Positions 39,272 through 54,900 of a stretch of 64,000 bases of DNA are shown in pieces. Numbering within the stretch: position 1 is the first letter of the stretch; every line of letters starts with the position of its first letter. Source of the DNA: Rhodeus uyekii (taxonomy: Eukaryota; Chordata; Actinopteri; Cypriniformes; Acheilognathidae); contig JAWRVZ010000093.1 of the NCBI GenBank assembly GCA_037043235.1, forward strand, positions 2,283,001-2,347,000. The letters are read 5' to 3'. The notes below the pieces were generated by a model. The model saw only the letters and a list, made by a program, of their open reading frames with translations. It did no database searches and was not told where the DNA came from. Made by a program: the position numbers and the translations under genes.

Positions 39272-42200
39272 CTGCAAAGGAAGAGACAAATGTTGTATAA
39301 AATTGAAGCGTGTAATATTTTGCCAAAGTTAGACATAGCACTTTTAAGTAGCTGTTCTTGTACACTACAAAAATATATTGTTTATCAGTCATTTTTTATC
39401 CTTTTTTAACCCAAAGAATAGGTGGTCGCTGTCAGGCAGAAATTTTGTATCTCCATATTTAATCATTTAAATTTGTTTTCATAAATCATTACGATTGGTT
39501 CCCCTTTATGGATGTCTGTGGGCTGTGCAAAGATTTAAGTATTTAAAAAGGCTTGTGACTCAACCTCATGACTTCCTTGGAGAACCTCAAACTGCCGATA
39601 AAGCCTCATAACTTCATATATATACAGCCTGCACAAAGAACTTAAAACCTAGATTTTAGCCAAATGACAAAAAAAACTAAGCATCCACATAGGTACAGTA
39701 AACTTTATAATTGATGAAAACTTATTGAATTGCACCGCTCTAATGTTGGACAAAACACAAATATGTCCAAAATTATCAGAAATGTGTGTGTCAAAATCTT
39801 TATAACTCGATTTGAGCCTGATTTGTTAAAATGTTAATAATTTTATGACACATGCAAGAGCAAATATCAACTTTGACAGTGTAGTGTTTAATTATAAATA
39901 ATCTATATATAAGAATCTATAAAAACAAAAAAATACATACTAAATATTAATATTAGAAAAAATATAAGTTAGAAATAGCACATTTAAGTAGCTTTTTTCA
40001 TTAACAAGTTAAATTAAATAATTTTATTATACACATATATGTATACACATATATAATAAAAAAAAGTTTAAGTATTTTAAATAATAAAAGAAAAATATTA
40101 TTGTAATTAATACATACTATAATAATATACAGTATATCTTATAAATAATATAATACTTAATGTATAAATTTATTTTATTAAAAAAACTCTTATTAGCTTA
40201 TGCAACAATAATGTTGCTTCTGAAGTAAATGTATCTATTTCTTTTTTTTTACTGATCAATAATACAAAAATACTGATTAAAAATCAGATTTTTTTTGCAG
40301 TGCACTTAAAACACCTAAATGTAAAACACATAGCACATACCCTCCGGAGGCTCCGACATAGGGGGACTTAGACAATACATATGATATCCTCTGTCACAAT
40401 CATCACAGAATAAAAGCTGATCCTGTAAAAATAATGCAAGTTGATCCTTGTATGCACATGTCCCCAAACACTAACGCCGGGGGCTTGGATTAAAGAGTTC
40501 GCAAACACAAAGAAGATTGCAGTGGAAAATAAAGTTGCTTCGTTCAGTTGACTTACATCGTTCTCTGATGTACCACACAGGCTGCATGATTTGCACTCGA
40601 TGCACTGCCAGCGGTAGGTCCTCACCGCCGCCGTCATGTTGACGGTGAACTGCAGGCACGACGGATGACCTGCAAGAACCGAAAAGAAGGCAATATGTTG
40701 AGAAAATTAATAAATCCCATTTCCGAGCTGAGCTTACATGGGTTAGGCCGCACCTGATCGGCCGCAGTCCGCACAGGAAATTAGATCTTCAGGACAGCCT
40801 GTTTTCTTAGAGCCTCCTAGACAGAAGTCACAGTAGCCGTTTGGGATGACAGAACCATCAGCCGCTTTTTTGGCTGTAAAGAGAAGAGAAAAGCGCAAAA
40901 ATGTAACAATTAGTTTTTACAGCATTAATTTATATTATATATATGCAACTAGAAATGTTTATATGGCAAATCTCTCATGACAAAGTGTTTGATATGACAA
41001 TGTTGATATATTTGGTTTTGGTGGGATAGAACTGCTACGCTGTTGGTTATTGGTTATTAAGAGCAACTATGGGACCTGCTACTGCCAATACATATGCAAA
41101 CACACTGCTGAGAGCAAGTAAGACATGCTGTTGCCGAATAATAGCATACATGAAATACCCATAGCAGATCTGTACAGGTGGAACTGGGGAAGGTGGAGGG
41201 TTTCTGAAAGCGTGCTGCAAACTGCAACAGCACATGCTGAACAAGTATTTGATACAGCAGGAACCAATCAGCTGTGCCCTAAAAAGAATGATGTGATTGC
41301 AGACAGGCTGAGTTAAGGATCTATCAGCCGGCGCCATCTAGAGTTTCAGGACAGAACTTTGAAATAGAATATGTTTACATTAACATCATCCTACACTTAA
41401 ACCTTTGGGATCATTAAGATGTATTTTTTTATTCAGAAGACATTACACTGATCAAAAATTACAGTAAAGGCAAAATAAATGTAAAACAAATGCTGTTCTT
41501 TTTAACTGTATTCATCAAAGAATTCTGAAAATAAATGTATCATGGTTAACAAAAAATGATTAAGTATAAGAACTCTTTTCCACACTGATAATAATAATAA
41601 TAATAAATGTTTCTTGAGCAGCAGAATGATTTCTGAAGGATCATGTGACACTGAAGACTGGAGGAATGATGCTGAAAATTCAGCTTTGCATCACAGAAAT
41701 AAATTACATTTTAAAATACATTCAAATAGAAAATGGTTCATTTAAACTGTAATAATGTTTTATAATATTACTGTTTTTACTGTATTTAAAATAAATACAG
41801 CCTTGGTGAGCAGAAGAGACTTTCTTCAAAAACATTATTATTTATTTTTTGTAACAACACAATTATTTTATACTATTATTTTAAACTTTAGCTGGTAGTA
41901 GGCTAATAAATACTGTAAAACATAGAACGAATTATACATTATTGTAAAGTGTTGCAAGAAATAAAGAATGAAAAATTGTTTAAGTATGTTCAATGTTGGA
42001 CTTTAGGACTTTGTGGATGTTTGTTACATGGTTGCTAATCACAAGCTTTGTGATTTCAAAATTTATATTAATACTTAGCTGTGAGCGTGGAAAGACCTGC
42101 TTGGTGCATGCGCCCTATCTAGTGAACTTTGCTTTTCAAGTGCTCAAATCAAGCACATCTGCGTTGTAAGTATGGACACAAAAACAGATGTCCGCGAACT

Positions 42201-43900
42201 CTCCCGATGACGAAAATTATGTCACACGGACAGTCCGTGGACGGCCGATGTATACTTTGGGCTTAAGCTGTTGCCACCCCAAGTCACTAGTTTCTGTCTC
42301 TAGTGGGTTTTCCGTCCATATGTTTCCTTTCACAGTGGTATATGGGCCTGCTGAAGCCTGCAGTCTGCGCGGAGGGAGGGGAACACGCTCTCCACTGGGA
42401 GAACTGGAGGTCTGTTAAATATTGTCACAGGAAGAGAGGAAACTGCTGCAGAGAGAAACAAATACACAGCAGGAGACTGGTGTATATAATTAACAAGGAA
42501 GACAAGGACGCCTCTGTGTAGCTCTCAGATCAGTTTTTATGGCTGAACAGGTCTGTCTTTCAGTGGGTCGAATTAAATGCAACACAGTGCGACTAGTGAT
42601 GGGTTGAGAGCGTATATAGTGGAAATAAGCATATGTGCTACTGTCAAACGCACACACACACACAGCGATGATGAGCGGGGTGTGCAGCTCTGTGGGGTGA
42701 TTTGGAGAGATCTGGCCCTCTCCAGCGAGGTCATTAATCCACTCCATCCTCCAGAGATCCTATCAGTGGGGGAGGGAGCATGAGGGAGCGGGGGGAATCT
42801 GTGCTGTTTTATTCCCTAATCTCCAGAGAGAAGAGAGAAAGAGAGAGAGAATGGACCAGGATGAGATAAGAGAGCAGATGAAAAAGTGGTCGCTGTCCAG
42901 AGCCCTGCGCAAAAACGTGTGCAACAAACTCCACAGAGCACACATTGCACATGCTAAGTTGAGCGGGGAAGACGAAACAAACCGGCAAGAACTGGACCGA
43001 AGTGGTTTCTAAATCAAGATCGCATTTAGACATACAGGAGACATTGTAGTCTGTGAAAGGCTGTATTGTGTTGTGTGCAGCTGCAGCGGTGGATATCAGC
43101 AGAATTAGAGGCAGGACTGAACTTTCAGTCAGAGCGGCGAGCACTCGGTGTGCTCTGGAGCTGTCCATGGTGCTTACAGTGAAACAAATTTCTCGGCACC
43201 GTTTTGAATGGTGCGAAAAAGGTACTGAGACCATCTGGAGGTACTGAGGCCATCTGCAGTCCTCTATTTCACGATTATGAAGTTGAAATAGTATGAAAAA
43301 CATGGACAGGGCAATGCACAATTATGCAAACAAATACATCCAATCAAACTAATTTTGTTTTATCACATTTTACAAATAAATCCAGACTTGCTTGCATTTG
43401 TAATCTGCATTTATAAAATACAATTTATAAAATTAATTGTTTTAGAGACATCCACAAAAATGTCAAAATCGTGTTTCAAATACACTTTTAAGCATTAGAA
43501 TCTTTGAATTTAATGAATTTATTTGTATTTTTATTATTTCTAAAACATACGGAAAAGGTGTTTAAATGCTTTTTTATGACCAGTATAATAATAATAATGT
43601 TAATATTGTGTTATATTTCATTGAACGTATCCTAAATTATACATATCCCTGATAAAAAATACAAAAATAAATAAATTATAAAAATAATCCTCTTCAGGGT
43701 TCCAGGAATGATAATAATAATATTTCTAAAACATATGGACAAGTGTATACTCATTACTTTAATTGTTTTTATGAAAAATATAATAATGATAATGATGATA
43801 ATGATAATAATAATAATCATTATAATTTAAATGAAAATAAAGAAATAAGGAAATATGTTTCCTTATACATATGATACATGATTCCTTATACATATATATT

Positions 43901-43966
<66 letters not shown>

Positions 43967-46900
43967 CCATTTATTTATTTATATAAGTGGATACCGTTTA
44001 TTTTTTATTTATGACCAAAACTATTTTTTTTATATACAGCATATGGACAAGTGGATACTTTTTATTTTAAACATTCTATTATAAATATGATAATAATGAT
44101 ACATTTATTATGTATTTTATTAATTTATTAATTGTTATACCTAAATAAACTAATTGTTCAATGAAAATATTTAATCAATGAAAAATACACATTCAATTAA
44201 AAACATATCCTGGGAACACATGAATATTTATTCTTGTGGATCACGCAAAATTTGTATTACGGTAATTAAATTCTTCGCAATGGCTTAAAAAGCACCTGTG
44301 TTAATGAATGATATATTCAGAGATGCTTTTAATATGCGTTTTCAAATTGCAATTCTAACACATCTATGACACACAAGCATATTGTTTCATGATCCTTAAA
44401 ACAAAATACAAAATGTTTCTACTTCTGCTATTTATTTCCCTGTGAACAGTTCTTAAATCTGTGTACCCTGACTCCCAGAAACTGAGTCTATACAGCCAAT
44501 CAGATTGGAGAATTGGGTTTATGTATGCAACCAGATGGTCAGTCGATGGTTCACTGGCCTGAAGCGGAGACTAGCATACAACAAGCAACCAGTTCACACT
44601 TGCCAAGAAACTCAGTTTAATAAGCGTGTAAAAATAGTAAAAGCTAGTTAAATAGAGAACAAAAGGGCCAGAATGTAAGTTGTAAGGATAATTATACCGA
44701 CAGCTGGACAGTTCACTGAAAATAAGGAACCAGATCTCTACTGTACTCAAAGCTTCTCATTCACACTGCATAATTAGCATGAAAACTGGTGAAGGAATGA
44801 AGTGCACTCCAGAAAGCAGTGCTACAATCTGCCTTACACAAATATTGGCTGCAGGATATGACATGAGGGTGAATAGATGACAGAATTTTCATTTTTGGGT
44901 TTAAAAATGCAGAATGCACTTATTAATTTTACAAAATGTAATATTGAAAAATGGATAGGGAGAGAAAAATAAGAAGGATGAACTTGACAGTACAGTGGCA
45001 AAGATTCTTCTATGAAAAGTTACAGAAAACATGCATGCACATGGTCTAATAATCTCTGTTCCACCAAGAAACGAAAGGTTGTGAAATAAATCTGTTCTTT
45101 TGTCCCTCTGTCTTTTATGCCTCTCTCAAAGACGCGATGTGCTCACAAGTCCCTGTGGTGCACAAGCATTAACATTCACTATCTCAACACGCTTTACTGC
45201 TGTCTCACATGCATAAAACACACTCAGATGACATGCATGTATAAAATAAAGGCTTAAATATAAGACTTGAAATAGCATAGTGTGAATCAGCAGTTTCTAT
45301 CACGGCTGTGTTGTGAGAGCGGGTCTGCCCTGTAGCCTGTCTGACTCAAGCAAAAGCCTATCAATGATTAAAAGCCTGCAGTCGTGTTTAAGGTGTAGTG
45401 TTCGGACGTCAGCCACAAGCAATCAATCTTGCTTTCTTGTTCATGCACGCACACACACACACAAAATATGGGAGGAGAAAGAAAGTGGCAGACAGATGCT
45501 GTATTCCTCCATAGGCAGCATGTTAAGGAGCTCCCCATGCAAAGGCTGTTAGGCTTTTCCAAAAGGTAAGCAACTTAACTATGATGCCTTCTGAGATGGG
45601 CCTACCTCATTTCACATGTATCCTTTGTGGAAAAGGAAATCCCAGAATGAGAGGAGCTGGGGATATTTGTAGAAGTTTACTTCACTAAACAAAATGTACT
45701 CATTTGGGCTGACAAACACAAAGAACGCTTGAGTTATTTTAGAATAATATAATATAATATACGGAAATATAGTAAAATATAGTGAAATTAAACTTATAGT
45801 GAAAATTATTATACAGTGCATATATATAGAATTATATTATTATTTAATTACCTCATTTAAATCAATATGAAAAAAATGAATCATACTTAAAACCTCTTTC
45901 AAATATTTTGATTATTAGGGGATGAAATTCATTCCACATAAAATGTACATTTAATTTAGTAATTATTAACACTAGAGTTCAAAATTACAGTTTACAGAGT
46001 TCAAAGTTACAGTTCATTTAAAATGATTTTTACCCAATATACATGTGTTATGTTTATGCTTCTTAGAGTATCATTACAATTTTTATAATATAATATAATA
46101 AAATATAGTAAAATATAGTGAAATTAAACAAGAAAATTATTATACTGTGCATATATATAGAATTATATTACTATTTAATTACCTAATTTAAATCAATATG
46201 AAAAAAATTACTCATACTTAAAACCTCTTTCAAATATTTTGATTATTAGGTGATGAAATTCATTCCACATAAAATGTATATTTAATTTAGTAATTATTAA
46301 CACCATTAGAGTTCAAAATTACAGTTTACAGAGTTCAAAGTTACAGTTCAATTAAAATGATTTTTATGTGTTACGTTTATGCTTCTTAGGTATCATTACA
46401 ATTTGTATAATATAATATAATATAATATAATATAATATAATATAATATAATATAATATAATATAATATAATATAATATACAGCATATATTTGTATAAATA
46501 GGTAATTATTTATTTAGGTTATAAAAATTGAGGTGATACATTTCCTTCTAAACAGAACTTAAGTATTTAAAAATAATAATAATAAACTATTAATAATATC
46601 AATTTATAGTTAATCAAACGGTTCTAACAACAGTTAAAGTATAGTTTCTTAAGCAAAAAACTCTATTGAAGTTGAGTCGAGTTTCAGAGTTGCTGCCTAT
46701 GAAGAGTTTCCCAAATCAGTCACTTTTGAGTTTTCATGAGTGCTAGGATGCTGCTTTTATAGAACACTATCTATGTAGGCAGCAGACAGCGAGATAGTGC
46801 AGTAGGTATTGAAAGAAAGCCTTATATTAACACAAAAAAGGAAGAAAGATGAATCAAGCCAAATGAAAAACAGAGTTTCAGAGACAGACGCAGGAGTTTC

Positions 46901-49900
46901 TTTGCCATGCCTTCCTGCCTCCCTAAATCTTTCCCAATGCAGCATTTGGCCAATTATGAGGAGAATACAGGCAGAACAGCACACTTCACAGCTTTCAAGT
47001 GTGTCTGCAGCCCCATGGGAATCGACAGAGAGAGAGAGGTAGGAAGAGGAATCCTCGAATACCTCCCTCCCTTATCATTTCTCGCTCTGTCTCCACACCC
47101 CAATTCTTCTCCAAATGATCCTATAGTGACACGATTCTATTTTAGCAAGATCACACATCTCTAATTAGGGCAAAATTGGCTGGGAGAGAAAGCAGATCAA
47201 GTAACAGCATCACAAGAAGGACCCACAAGCACCTGTTGGCACAAACCTTTCCATGATCACACATTCCAAATGCTTCAAAAAAAGTACAAAATCTTCATGA
47301 AGGTCTTCATGAGGCCATCAAACTAGAATAATGCAGAAGCAATTTAGCAGCATCTTGCACAAAAAGACAATTCCACATGCCAGTAGATGCCAGTTGCAAA
47401 TTTACACTTATAAATAGTGGCAAATACTATTTGCACCTCAGTGTTGTTGTACATTACATGGTATGCAATAATAACGTAGAGCGTAAATTATTATATTATA
47501 TAGAGCTCACTACACCTACCTCCAACCATAACTGATAAATACTTTATTATTTAACACACTCTAGACCAGGGGTCACCAGCAAAGACGAGTCGAGATGAGT
47601 CGCGCCCGTGGGCCTGTTTTAAAAATAGTTCACCATAGCGCCACTTACGAGTGAGCTGCATCTATTTTGTATATATTTTTTGCCATTCTTTTTTAAAATC
47701 ACGCTCGCAAAGTAACTCCTACCCTTCACATAATTTCTGAAACCATATAGGATAACGGGAGTTGACAACTGGCCAATTGTTGCGCGATGCAGCTCTGGCT
47801 GACAGACAGTATAAAATAGATACGTGCGGCAATTGCGGCAGAACCACAACTGAACGCTACACAGCTGGCGAACCCGACGGCTAACGCGGTGTCTCATTCC
47901 CATCTCTCAGGGAACCGAGGTTACGACAGTAACCGGAGACGTTCCCTTTCGAGAGCGGGAACAAGACATTGCATTGAAACGCATTTGGGATTTGTGTTCA
48001 ATCCCGCAGCGAGAGAGACGCAGATCAGCCTGAAAATACAGGGAATCATACGCCAATCACAGCGAAGAGGCACACAGCCCAACCAAAGGCGACGCCGTCA
48101 GGTGTGTTCAATACTGATAGGTGCAGCTAAACCAATGAAATCAGTAGCTGAACCCTACCAAAATTTGCATACCAGAAAGCCTGAAAAATGGCGAGCTTCA
48201 CTGAATACAGGACAGACATGGTGCAACGTAGTGCATGATTTGTTAAAAATTGTTAATGGCTATTGAAAATGTTGTGATTATTTGAAAATGTAAATACTTT
48301 TTATAGAAATAAAGTGTTACATACTGATATTGATCTGTTACCTACCTTGCTAAATCATTGCTGATAATTATTGTGAGAAATAAATAACATGATCTGTGTT
48401 CACATAGATGAATATAATTAATTATTAATAATGACATAATTAAAGGTAAATTGAGCAAATTTGTTATTTTAACAAGTGCGTAACAAACTCGTAGCCCTTT
48501 GCATTAATCAGTACCCAAGAAGTAGCCCTCAGTTTCAAAAAGTTTGGTGACCCCTGTGCTAGACACTTTATTTCCACTTTTTGAATATGTTCTTAATTTT
48601 TATTGAAACTAAAGGCATTTCTGGTTGATATGTGATTGGGAAAGGGAGTAGAGCAAGTTCAGCAAAAGGCAGATTCAAACTCTGGCTGATTTGCATCAAA
48701 ATCTTACCCCTACACCATTGGTGTTGTTAACAGTCCAACGTCTTCTGTAATTTTGTCTGCCAACAAGGTCTATTTGTGCTTAATGTAAATACACAGACCG
48801 ATAAAGGCAATATATTTTAAATATATAACATTTTAAATGTTAAACATGAAAATATAGTACTGAATATGTCTTGAACATGTGTCTTACACAACAGAAAACC
48901 ACACACAATAGCGTCTCCTAAACCAAACTAGCTTTAAAATAAAACATAAGAGGCACCTCATTAAGTTTTGCTGCAGTGTGGATGGATTTTGCACAAACAA
49001 ATGACACATTCCACATGCAAACCCCCTCCCAAGCTCAGCTTTATTACTGGTACATCTTTGCCTAATCATTTTTTTTAAGTTGCCCGCACACTGCACCCCA
49101 ATTCTTGACCGTGACAAATGGGGCAGACTCCTGCTTTTAATAACCCCCTTCATCATACTACCACAGACACACACGCAAATGTCCATGTATGGTCACACAT
49201 AAAAAAAACAGCATTTGTATTTTTGGGTTAGAATAAAAACAGACAAATAACGATGATAAATTTGATATATACAGGCCAGGTCATTGAATCCGTTCATATT
49301 TGGCAATTTTGAAATTATTGTGATTACTATAGGACAACCTGATTGTCTGAACAAAGGTCTGTCAGGTCAAAATTCTACCAACAGAGACAGAAGGATGGAT
49401 AGATAGATGATGGATGGATGGATGGACAGGACGAATGGACGGATACACAGTGGAAAGAAAAAGCATTGCTGTATCGTACAGACCTTGGTAGTTGCATTAC
49501 AGACCTTACACAGAAAAACATTGTGAAGGGAGAGGAGGATCAGCTTTTGGTGCATAATAAAACCTGATCTATGGTTGCGGTGCAGTCAGTCTGACATGCA
49601 CACACCCTCACACACAAACCAAGACTGTGAGATACATGGTGACATAGAGCTCTAGTGATGAAAGCGAACGGTACGATGCAGCAGTCACACAAAGAGTATC
49701 CTGCATCCCTAAATTAATGCCATTATCGCACCATTCATTGAATGTGTTTACAAAAGCAAAACTACACCCCACCACAAAAGGAATAAAATAAACACACAAG
49801 CATGATGACTCTCAAACATGAAAGTCAGTGTGACTCTTCCACTCTCCAACTTTCAGTGAAGAGATGAAAACCGTGAAAAACTAAATTCTACTGCAGAACC

Positions 49901-51804
49901 CTGGGATTGTGAATCCAGAGCAACCTCATGCAATATATATTATGCGTATGGTACTTCATGATACCTCTAACTCTGAATGATTGTGTACTATTTTTCTCTC
50001 TCTCTCTATGAAATGTCCTTAGATATGTGTATATTTGTAAAAGAAAAGAAGGAAAGGTCAGGGGTGCAATAAGCTCTTTTTAGAGGGCATATGCCGAATT
50101 TGACTCTGAGCCTCCCATCTGGTTGAATGTCATTTACATGTCATTTGCAAGGTTAGGTCAGCTACAAGAAGTAAAAGCATGCATAAAAATACTTCCCAAT
50201 GAACAATACAGAATGTAACATTATTTTTTTTTTTTTTTTTTATGTACATATGAATATATTCACCGATGTATTGGCCAATAATCAGTATTGGTTGATAAAA
50301 TTTCTCACGCCTCCCATTTCATAATCGCAAAGATCTTTGTTACTTCTGATAAAAAAACAAGTTTTCAAATTCTGTTTATTTTATCATGGAAGATAAACAA
50401 TAAATGGTGTTTAGACACTCTTAAATGTGACATGGCAGATTGCTGTACTCTTTAATACAAGTTATATAGCACAAAATAAACATGAATGCCCATCAGAGTG
50501 TAGGTTGAAAAGGACGGCTTACTGAAATGTATCATGGCTCATGTAGTTGAATGTAATAGTTTGGGCTCTGTTGTTAATTTGAACCTCTAATATTATAGTA
50601 ATGTACCAAATGGTTCAGTTTAGAGCATTAATTGAGATATACATACATATTATGACATTCAGTTCAGGACATTATTGTATTTATAATAAGTTTGAGTATA
50701 TGGAATTAAACTGAATACATGGAATGAAAGTCTGAATATATGGAAAGTAAATTTGAATATATAGAAATAGAGTCTGAATATATTGAATGAGAGTTTGAAT
50801 ATATGAAATAGTACTGAATATATGGGATGGAACTCTTAATTTATTGAACTAAACTTGAATATATGGAATGGAAGTTTAAACATGGATTGAAATACTGAAT
50901 ACCGTATATGGAATGAGAGTTTGAATATATGGAATGGAACCCTGAATATATAAAATAAAAATCTGAATATATGATTTGAAAAGAAACTGAATTAATTCAC
51001 TATTTCACTGTGGAAGACTGAATGCAGTGAACCTCATAGGTCTAAAAATTCCTGATTCTGCTTTCTGTGTTGTTTGGAGTATGACCAGCTGGTGTAAAGA
51101 AAGTTTTCTAGTTCAACAAAGTATTAGAAAATGTCAAGGAATGCCATTTTTAGACTTATGGAATTCAGAAGGCTGTTGCTCTGATAACAAATATATAGCT
51201 AGCTATGCATTATTCATTAAGTACTGTCAAATTTGCGCTTTAATTCCAAATATTCAGAGTTCCATTCCACATATTCACACTTTCAGTCTATATATATATG
51301 TATATATATATATATATGAATAAGTTTTGTTCTATTTATTCAGATTTTCATTCAATATATTCACACTTTCATTCCATATACTCAAACTTCATATTATAAA
51401 TACAATAATTTCCTGAACAGCAAGAAATGCAGTTTTTAAATGAAGGTTATTATTATTAAGGGAAAACAAAATCCAAGTTGGCTAGAGGTCACGAACAGAT
51501 GGCCGAACAATTTCCTTCAGGACATTTTTATGATTTTCATGGAAAAATTCATGGTTTCATTTAACACAGAAAGTATTCCAGGTCCTGAAGCAGCAAAACA
51601 GCCCCAGACCATCACACTACCACTACCATATTTTACTGTTGGTATGATGTGCTTTTCTGAAAAGAGGTGTCGAAAATGTTACTTCATTGTGGACACATGT
51701 TGTTCCTCTTCTATGTTTATTGAGTGTATTTTTTTAAATAAATGTATTTATTAAAAAAGTCTCATTCTTGTGCTTCTCCATCACACCAATACAGTGACGG
51801 TATG

Positions 51805-51845
<41 letters not shown>

Positions 51846-51890
51846 ACACACACACGCAAACATTTGCACATTTTAACAATGTTCATACAT

Positions 51891-51934
<44 letters not shown>

Positions 51935-54900
51935 CTTAAAATATAAGAGTGATCAAACCAATAGAAGGCAGTCATGCATAGGAAAGTAATTTTTTAATTT
52001 CTAGAACAAAAATTGAGGGCGTTTATATATACAGTACATGTAAGACAGAAAGAAAAAGAAAGGATGGCAAAGTGAGAGTCTGCACTATCCTAAGGACCCA
52101 GTCTAGCCAAACAGCCCTCGGCCCTCGTCTTAATACAGAATAGTAAATGAGGCAGAGCGCAGTAAAATCCAACACTACTGTCTGGCCTCATATATATGCC
52201 AAATCATAGAGAGAATTCAGCAAGTCTCTCTCTTTCTCTGATTTAATGAACCTCCCCTACCCCTCCTTCCTCAAACCAAGAGAAACTCCAAACTCCACTG
52301 CCTCCCCTCCCTTCCCCGCTCTTGATGTACATACAACAACCTATTCTTAATAGAGGGAGTCTGGCTGGCCAGTCTCCATGGCAACACCATCACTAGGCAA
52401 CGGCCACTGCTCTTCCTGCTTTGTTGCGGAGCAGACAGGAGTGCAACTGTGGCAGGTAGCGATCGGGGCCTAGCGAAGCGAAGAGTGGAGACAGGTAAAC
52501 TCATTCAAAGAAGTATACTTGAGTCTAGCATATAATTAGACTTCACTTGAGTCCTTTTTTAATATAATGCATTACCAATGTAACAACTGTAAAAAATAAA
52601 GTTATAATACATTGTAATAGTTACTAATAATGAATAGTTAGTCATTTTTTAAGAGTATAATGCATGATAAAACATTGTGCTTTTATGTTTAAGGTTGAAA
52701 TTAAATGAAAATATACTCTAATTTCTTAATGAATGCTCTTAGTTTGTATTGTGAATTTTTTTTTATTGTGAAATATATTATCGGGAATGACTTTTTGTCT
52801 TTATTCAAAACGTAGCAACATGTTCTACTGATGTGAATTAATCTATGTGGATTATTTGAAATTATTAACCAACAACCAAATAAATGTACTAAATTCTAGA
52901 ATTATAAAGAGGGTATTATACAAGAGAATATTTATAAGATGTTATATAATGCATTCAAAATACCTTTATAATCCATTATATTAAAGAGAGCTCAGGAAAA
53001 ATTTTACTACTATGGCTTTTAAGCCTTAGACCAACCTATAACAAGTCTGGTGACATAATTATATTTGTGTTTTATATATGTTATAATAAAGATAATATAT
53101 GTGAAATAGCTTGTATGGGGTTTATGTTACACTATCGCGTATTGTTTCAAGTCTCTTTAAGGCATAATGCTATTCTTTGTTTTAGCCAAGACGATTTTTG
53201 GCATCAGTTTATTGCAATTGGTTGTTGTGCTGTTGTTGATAAGTTCAGCCTCCTCTCGTTCCCAGGTGTGCTGATATGCCATTATTATTTGTGCCGTGAT
53301 TCAGCCTCACAATCACGATTCCTCTCGTACAAACAGCATGAGGGAATTCATCTGAAGAAGGGAGTCATTCCGAGCTTTCAGAGCAGTATGCTTACCAGCC
53401 ATAATCACCGCAATTGTTCATAAAAAAAAGAGTATGTGATTATGCTCAGGTGCGAGTGCATGTGTTACATGTGGAGGAGAAAAATAAAAGCAAAGAGAAG
53501 GGGAAGAGGGAAAGGAAATACAATTTAGGGATGAATGTAGAATGCAAAGAAATGGACAGGAAGACAGATCAAATCTGACCTTCAATACAATGAAAAACAA
53601 CCCTCTCTAAAAAAAAAAAAAAAAAACCTGCTACCCCTCCAACTGTCCTCCTGCTGACCGCTTGTCTCTGTAAACCTCAGCCTGAATCTCAATGCACTCT
53701 CTAACTAGTTTATTTGTCCACTAACAATGGCCAATGTCCAGGAGAACTCTGTCAATTTTTTTATATAAATTAGTTCTGAACAATTCAACCACATCTTAAA
53801 TGATGTCTTTTTCTCAGGGAAAGCAAAAATTGATTAGAATGTCAATGCGTTTCTTGAATGCAATGTAAGTCGCTTTGGATAAAAGCATCTGCCAAATGCA
53901 TAAAATAAAATAAATAAAAAATAAATAAATAAATAAATAAATAAAAACTATTGTGCTGCTTAATAACATTCAGTGGTGGAAGTGACTGTGATGGAACTAT
54001 CCTTATTAAAGAATTATGGAATTTAAAAAAATCCACTCTCGCAAGAGTTAAGTAGCAAAAATACAAGATATAAAACAGAGCTATTATAGTTAACTAAAAT
54101 GAAATAAAGCTGGAATAAAGCAAAACATTAATATTAGGCTTGATGAAACTTAAACTTGATGAAATTGTCACTAACTGAAATAAGTTTAAGTTAAAGCACT
54201 AAAACTTAAAGTTAAAAAGTAATACAATTTTCAAAAACACATGCAAATTAAAACAGTAAATAAATAATACTGATGCAAAATAAATGTTGAAAGAAAATGA
54301 ATAAAGCATAAAGCTACACTATGTAACATTTCAAATCCTTCACTTTTCGCCATATCTGAAAATCCAAGTCAATGTTGATTCTGGTTTTATTACGAGCTCT
54401 GTCGCGTTCTCTTCTTGGAAACAGACTTCTCTTTGGTGTTTGCTTCGAGAGAGATTTGAGATTTAGCATCTCTATGTCAACCTTTCTAACTCGTTGTGAC
54501 AACCTGTGCCACTCCCACACCACACATGAACGATCCATGAGATAACTGAGATATCTATAATGCAGAATCACAATGATTATCTGATTATTTTACAGTAATC
54601 CCTTCTATATCTACAAATCCAGTGTTATAGTAAGATGTCCACAGTACTGTGCTGGTGCTTTGCTTCTCAGCACTAAGGTATAAATAAATGATGTGGTTGC
54701 AGTTTTTAACTATTCGTTGGGTGATTCGGATGTTGCTGTTGTTGTATTCACTTTAGGCTGCATTCTTTGTACTGTTGATTTTTAATCTAAAATTATGTTT
54801 GTTGATTTTCACCATGTGCAACAATGTTCCCCTTAACAGTTTATACAAGATTATGCTATTTCTGTCATTTAGAATGCCATTTTGTAACATGTAAAATGTC

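Noticed and set aside
43632..43820. A poly-isoleucine frame
   Set aside because: It is a translation of (AAT)n low-complexity DNA.
46757..47164. Overlapping open frames that might be a small gene
   Set aside because: No domain, no splice context, and both strands are equally open.
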